From CALAZP01 sp041164265 (GTDB taxonomy: Bacteria > Bacteroidota > Bacteroidia > Chitinophagales > Saprospiraceae), in contig JBEAPR010000033.1 of assembly GCA_041164265.1 (NCBI GenBank), positions 1-10,640 on the forward strand: DNA of 10,640 bases, written 5' to 3'. Shown in pieces: positions 6,883 to 10,640 of the stretch; the stretch's first letter is position 1; the number at the start of each line of letters is the position of its first letter. The translations under genes and the position numbers were made by a program. The notes under the pieces are model-generated. The model was not told where the DNA came from and ran no database searches. It saw nothing but the letters and a program-made list of their open reading frames with translations.

Positions 6883-9800
6883 ATGAATAAATCATCAATA
6901 CTTTTTTTGATTGGTATTACAGCAAGTTTATCTAGCTGTAATCATTCCGAAAAACCTGTATTTCAACTTTTGACAACCGCGGAAACAGGAATTGATTTTA
7001 TTAATGAAATTCCTGAAAATGACACCTTCAATATTTTGAGAAATGAATATATGTACAATGGAGGAGGGGTTGGTATTGGTGATTTAAATGGTGATGGCTT
7101 AGACGATTTGATCTTTGCAGGTAATAAGGTTTCCCCTAAAATCTACCTCAACAAAGGAGGCCTTCATTTTGAAGACATTACCCCAGCGTTCCAAGGAGGA
7201 TTCAAAGGCCATTGGATCAGTGGGGTAGCTTTAGTTGATATCAATACAGATGGTTGGCTGGATATTTATTTTACCGTAACCATGAGTGATGATCCAGAAA
7301 AAAGACGCAATCAATTATGGATCAATCAAGGTATTCAAAATGGTTCACCTCAAGCATTTGTTGAACAAGCTAAGGAATATGGAATAGATTATGAAGGCCA
7401 CAGCATGCACGCTGCTTTTTTTGATTACGATCTGGATGGAGATTTGGATTTATACGTTTTAAATAATACAGTGTCAGAAAAAGTTCCTACTAATTACCGC
7501 CCTAAATTAAAAGATGGAAGCGCAGATAATCAAGATCAATTATTCCGCAACGAAGGTAATGGCCAATTTGTAAATGTTTCTGCGGAAGCGGGAATAGTTA
7601 TTGAAGGCTATGGGCTTGGACTGGGAATCGCTGACTTTAATCGAGATCATTTTCCAGATATCTATGTTTCCAATGACTATATAGCCAATGATTTGCTTTA
7701 TATCAATCAAAAGGACGGTACTTATAAGGATCAATCCGCTGATTTTCTAAGTTATCAATCCAAATTTTCTATGGGTAATGATGTAGGGGATATCAATCAA
7801 GATGGCTGGCCAGATATCATCACTCTCGATATGCTACCGGAAAATTACTTTCGTAAAAAGCAGACTATCAATGGTAATTCCTATACTTTCTATACCAATG
7901 ATGAAAAATACAACTATCAGCATCAATATGTGAGGAATATGCTTCAATTGAATAACGGAGCAGTCCAAGGCCAGTTATTACCATTTAGCGAAGTTGGTCA
8001 GTTGGCGGGAATTTATCAATCTGAATGGAGTTGGTCTGCACTTATGGTGGATGTGGATAATGATTCAGATAGAGATTTGATTTTTTCTAATGGGTTTCCA
8101 CGAGATCTAACAGATAAAGATTTTACCAACTACAAGGCGAATACTTATGGATACTTGGCCGGAGATAAAGAAATGTTAGCGGTAATTCCCGTAGTGAAAG
8201 TTCCCAATTACCTTTATGAAAATCAAGGTAATTTAAATTTTACCAATAGGGCCCAAGAATGGGGTATGGAACTTCCTGTATTCTCCAGTGGAGCTGCTTT
8301 TGCAGATTTGGATAATGATGGAGACTTAGAATATGTTTCCAACAACATCAATGAACAGGCCTATGTATTTGAAAATAAAACGAATGAATACACGCCTAAA
8401 AAGAATTATTTACAAATAGAGTTGAGTGGTCCAGACCTGAACCCCCTTGCTATTGGGGCTAAAATTCAAATCACTTATAATGGACAAAGTCAATGGCACG
8501 AACAATTCCTGACTAGAGGTTATCTTTCTTCGGTGTCTCCCACTATTCACTTTGGACTTGACACGGTGACTCAAATAGAGGAAATAAAGATTATTTGGCC
8601 TTCGGCAAAAGAAATAACGCTCCTTCAGGATATAACAGCTAATCAAAAAATTAAGGTAAGCTACCATAATTCTGAGCGGATTGCTTTCCAAGAAGATCAA
8701 TTAGAAACCACCACTGAGTTTTTATTTGAAGAAATTCCCAATGCTATCCCTTATGTGCAAGAGGAGGAAGATTTTGTGGATTTCTATTTACCTCAAAGAA
8801 CCATACTAAAAAGGATTAGTCAAACGGGTCCTGGGATTGCTACTGGGGATTTAACTGGAGATGGTATTCCAGAAATCATGTTTGGAGGAACCCCAGAACA
8901 ACCCGCTGAAATTTGGACCATAAAAGACTCTAGTAGATTTCAAAAGATTTATATCGAAGGAGTAACAGCGTTGACGGAGAGTTATGACCATCAATTAGAA
9001 ATGATCGATATAGATCAAGATGGAGATTTGGATATTTTGACAGGTGCGGGAGCTTATTCACCCTATGAACCTGAGATTTATCAACACAAATTGTATAGAA
9101 ATCAAGGCACCACCTTTCAAAAAGAGCCACTTCCCATTGGCGCATTTCCCGTTTCTGTTCTAGCTACTAACGATTTTGATCAGGATGGAGATTTGGATGT
9201 GTTTGTAGGAGCCAGGGTTCAAAATAATCAATACCCACTTGCCCCTTTAAGTAAATTATTAATCAATGATGGTAAAGGGCATTTTGATACCCTAGTTTGT
9301 CCGGCACTTGACTTAGGATTAGTTACTGATGCGGTTTGGACGGATTTCGATCAAGATGGATGGAAAGATTTGATCGTATCTAGAGAATGGGAATCTATAG
9401 TCTTCTTGAAAAATAATGACGGAAAAACTTTGGAGCAGGTAACTTCCCCAAGTATTCAAAAATATAAAGGCTGGTGGTCCATGGTCAAAGCGATGGATTT
9501 AGATGGTGATGGTGATGAAGATTTAGTCTTAGGGAATTTGGGGAACAATCATCGGTTTAAAATCTCCTCTCAATTTCCTCTTACCCTATATGCTCCAGAT
9601 ATTGACTTGAATGGAGTTTTGGATTTACTTCCAGGAGCTTATTATGAAAATGGAGAAGGCCAATTGGCAGAATATCCCGTTCATTATTTAGATGAATTAG
9701 CTTCTCAATCTCCTTTTTTTAGAAAGAATTTTACCTCCTATACTGCTTTTAGTCGGCAAACTATGAAGGAGGTATTAGACAAAGGAAATAAAGAGGATAT

Positions 9801-10185
9801 GGTGGTTAGAACAATAAATACAACCAGTAGTTATGTTTTGTGGAATGAAGGAGGTAAGTTCGATTGGCAAGAATTACCTTTGGAAGCACAAGTTTCTCCG
9901 GTTAAAGATGCTTTTTGCAGAGATTACAATGGAGATGGCGTTATTGATATTTTGCTTTTAGGAAACGACCATTCTTTTGATGTTTCAACTGGTGATTTCT
10001 CCGCAAATAAAGGGTTGGTGTTATTGGGGAATGCACACCGTAATTTCAAGGCACTTCCCTATAGAGAAACAGGGTGGTGGACAGAAGGAGTTGTTAACCA
10101 ATTAAAAGTAATGGATTACCAACAGGAACAGTATTATGTAGTGGGAATGCATAAGAAATCAATCCGTTTATTTAAATTAAAGTAA
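6883..10185 (+). CDS. FG-GAP/VCBS repeat lipoprotein with central ASPIC/UnbV domain
   Basis: This 1100-aa envelope protein starts at ATG 6883. An upstream in-frame TTG (6826) is rejected because it lies before the terminator hairpin and would place 19 extra residues ahead of a clear lipoprotein signal. That signal ends at Cys19 (SLSSC). Fourteen Asp-rich, calcium-site-like motifs of the DxDxDGxxD type mark FG-GAP/VCBS propeller blades, at about residues 67, 119, 181, 251, 303, 390 and 475, then 656, 709, 764, 821, 872, 906 and 1014. Between the two sets of seven sits an ASPIC/UnbV domain (about 509-597; YLQIELSG to KIKVSY). Motifs 4 (DFNRDHFPD) and 13 (DIDLNGVLD) are degenerate. The family has no known catalytic role; binding or scaffold work at the outer membrane is inferred. 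Large proteins of this type often sit beside SusCD pairs in environmental Bacteroidota. Only one acidic residue follows Cys19, so surface export is less certain than for SusD. Confidence 0.92.
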   Translation: MNKSSILFLIGITASLSSCNHSEKPVFQLLTTAETGIDFINEIPENDTFNILRNEYMYNGGGVGIGDLNGDGLDDLIFAGNKVSPKIYLNKGGLHFEDITPAFQGGFKGHWISGVALVDINTDGWLDIYFTVTMSDDPEKRRNQLWINQGIQNGSPQAFVEQAKEYGIDYEGHSMHAAFFDYDLDGDLDLYVLNNTVSEKVPTNYRPKLKDGSADNQDQLFRNEGNGQFVNVSAEAGIVIEGYGLGLGIADFNRDHFPDIYVSNDYIANDLLYINQKDGTYKDQSADFLSYQSKFSMGNDVGDINQDGWPDIITLDMLPENYFRKKQTINGNSYTFYTNDEKYNYQHQYVRNMLQLNNGAVQGQLLPFSEVGQLAGIYQSEWSWSALMVDVDNDSDRDLIFSNGFPRDLTDKDFTNYKANTYGYLAGDKEMLAVIPVVKVPNYLYENQGNLNFTNRAQEWGMELPVFSSGAAFADLDNDGDLEYVSNNINEQAYVFENKTNEYTPKKNYLQIELSGPDLNPLAIGAKIQITYNGQSQWHEQFLTRGYLSSVSPTIHFGLDTVTQIEEIKIIWPSAKEITLLQDITANQKIKVSYHNSERIAFQEDQLETTTEFLFEEIPNAIPYVQEEEDFVDFYLPQRTILKRISQTGPGIATGDLTGDGIPEIMFGGTPEQPAEIWTIKDSSRFQKIYIEGVTALTESYDHQLEMIDIDQDGDLDILTGAGAYSPYEPEIYQHKLYRNQGTTFQKEPLPIGAFPVSVLATNDFDQDGDLDVFVGARVQNNQYPLAPLSKLLINDGKGHFDTLVCPALDLGLVTDAVWTDFDQDGWKDLIVSREWESIVFLKNNDGKTLEQVTSPSIQKYKGWWSMVKAMDLDGDGDEDLVLGNLGNNHRFKISSQFPLTLYAPDIDLNGVLDLLPGAYYENGEGQLAEYPVHYLDELASQSPFFRKNFTSYTAFSRQTMKEVLDKGNKEDMVVRTINTTSSYVLWNEGGKFDWQELPLEAQVSPVKDAFCRDYNGDGVIDILLLGNDHSFDVSTGDFSANKGLVLLGNAHRNFKALPYRETGWWTEGVVNQLKVMDYQQEQYYVVGMHKKSIRLFKLK

Positions 10186-10191
10186 TATTTC

Positions 10192-10640
10192 ATGATAAGA
10201 CCCTATATTTTAGCAGAATCTAACTGGGCTACCATTAAAGAAGCTTCATTTGACTTAGCAGTTTTGCCCTGGGGGGCGACGGAAGCACATAACTATCATT
10301 TACCTTATGGAACGGATAACTATGAAGCGGAAGGTTTGGCAGCAGAGGCAGCTAGAATTGCTTGGGAAAAAGGAGCGCGATTAACGGTGCTCCCCACCGT
10401 TCCGTTTGGAGTAAATACGGGTCAAATGGATATTGCATTGGATATGAACCTCTATCCTTCTACACAGCAACTCATATTGGACAACCTGATAGAAGTTTTA
10501 AATAATCATGGAATAAAAAAATTGGTCGTATTTAATAGTCACGGAGGAAATGATTTTAAAACGATGCTTCGAGAACTAGGATGCAAGTATCCTGAAATGT
10601 TCTTGTGTCAAACTCATTGGTTTAAAGCTATGGATAATTC
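10192..10640 (+). CDS. Creatininase-family amidohydrolase, N-terminal part (cut by window end)
   Basis: The first 149 residues of a metal-dependent amidohydrolase are present; the family (creatininase/creatinine amidohydrolase, usually about 240-270 aa) cleaves amide or cyclic amide C-N bonds. The signature LPWGATEAHNYHLPYGTD (25-42) supplies Glu31, His33 and Asp42, with the same spacing as the metal ligands Glu34, His36 and Asp45 of Pseudomonas putida creatininase. NSHGGN (115-120) supplies His117, matching His120. The position of that enzyme's Glu122 is Gly119 here, so true creatininase activity is doubtful and the substrate is unknown. No signal peptide or membrane segment is seen, which suggests a cytoplasmic enzyme. 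ATG 10192 is only six bases after the preceding stop, so the two genes are cotranscribed. The frame is open to the window edge. Confidence 0.9.
   Translation, partial: MIRPYILAESNWATIKEASFDLAVLPWGATEAHNYHLPYGTDNYEAEGLAAEAARIAWEKGARLTVLPTVPFGVNTGQMDIALDMNLYPSTQQLILDNLIEVLNNHGIKKLVVFNSHGGNDFKTMLRELGCKYPEMFLCQTHWFKAMDN

Noticed and set aside
1..10640. CRISPR arrays, insertion sequences, integrase or toxin-antitoxin genes, tRNAs
   Set aside because: No direct-repeat array, transposase-like ORF, terminal inverted repeats or tRNA-like cloverleaf was seen on reading the window.

Overview
The window reads as chromosomal DNA from a member of the Bacteroidota, most likely a marine or environmental Cytophagales/Cyclobacteriaceae-type bacterium. 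The phylum call rests on the paired SusC/SusD genes, the A-rich sequence without Shine-Dalgarno motifs before the start codons, the moderately AT-rich composition with heavy use of AGA for arginine, and the 5S rRNA sequence. The family-level call is inference.

Layout, all on the plus strand. (1) Bases 1-89 are the 3' part of a 5S rRNA, so a ribosomal RNA operon ends here; a hairpin plus T-tract terminator follows (97-139). (2) After about 200 bases with no confident gene, a GTG-started polytopic membrane protein of unknown function (340-1758) overlaps by four bases the stop of a possible 22-codon hydrophobic ORF (275-343). (3) A 183-base intergenic region (1759-1941) holds two hairpins and leads into a four-gene cluster: a SusC/RagA TonB-dependent outer-membrane transporter (1942-5058), a SusD/RagB lipoprotein (5083-6807), a large FG-GAP/VCBS plus ASPIC/UnbV repeat lipoprotein (6883-10185) and, six bases on, a creatininase-family amidohydrolase cut by the window end (10192 onward).

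How the genes may work together (inference): SusC and SusD form a lidded outer-membrane pore that takes up a nutrient using TonB energy. The repeat lipoprotein is a probable envelope binding or scaffold protein, in the place that SusE/F-type proteins hold in glycan loci. The creatininase-like enzyme has no signal peptide and would act in the cytoplasm, possibly opening an amide or cyclic-amide bond in the imported compound. No glycoside hydrolase, polysaccharide lyase or sulfatase is present, so a glycan substrate should not be assumed.

The most notable non-coding feature is a near-perfect 12-13 bp hairpin with an 8-T tract between susD and the repeat-protein gene. It leaves only 18 bases before the start codon, so the downstream genes probably depend on readthrough (a polar attenuator) or on a promoter inside susD. 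This hairpin also shows that the longer ORF opening at a TTG at 6826 is not the real start.
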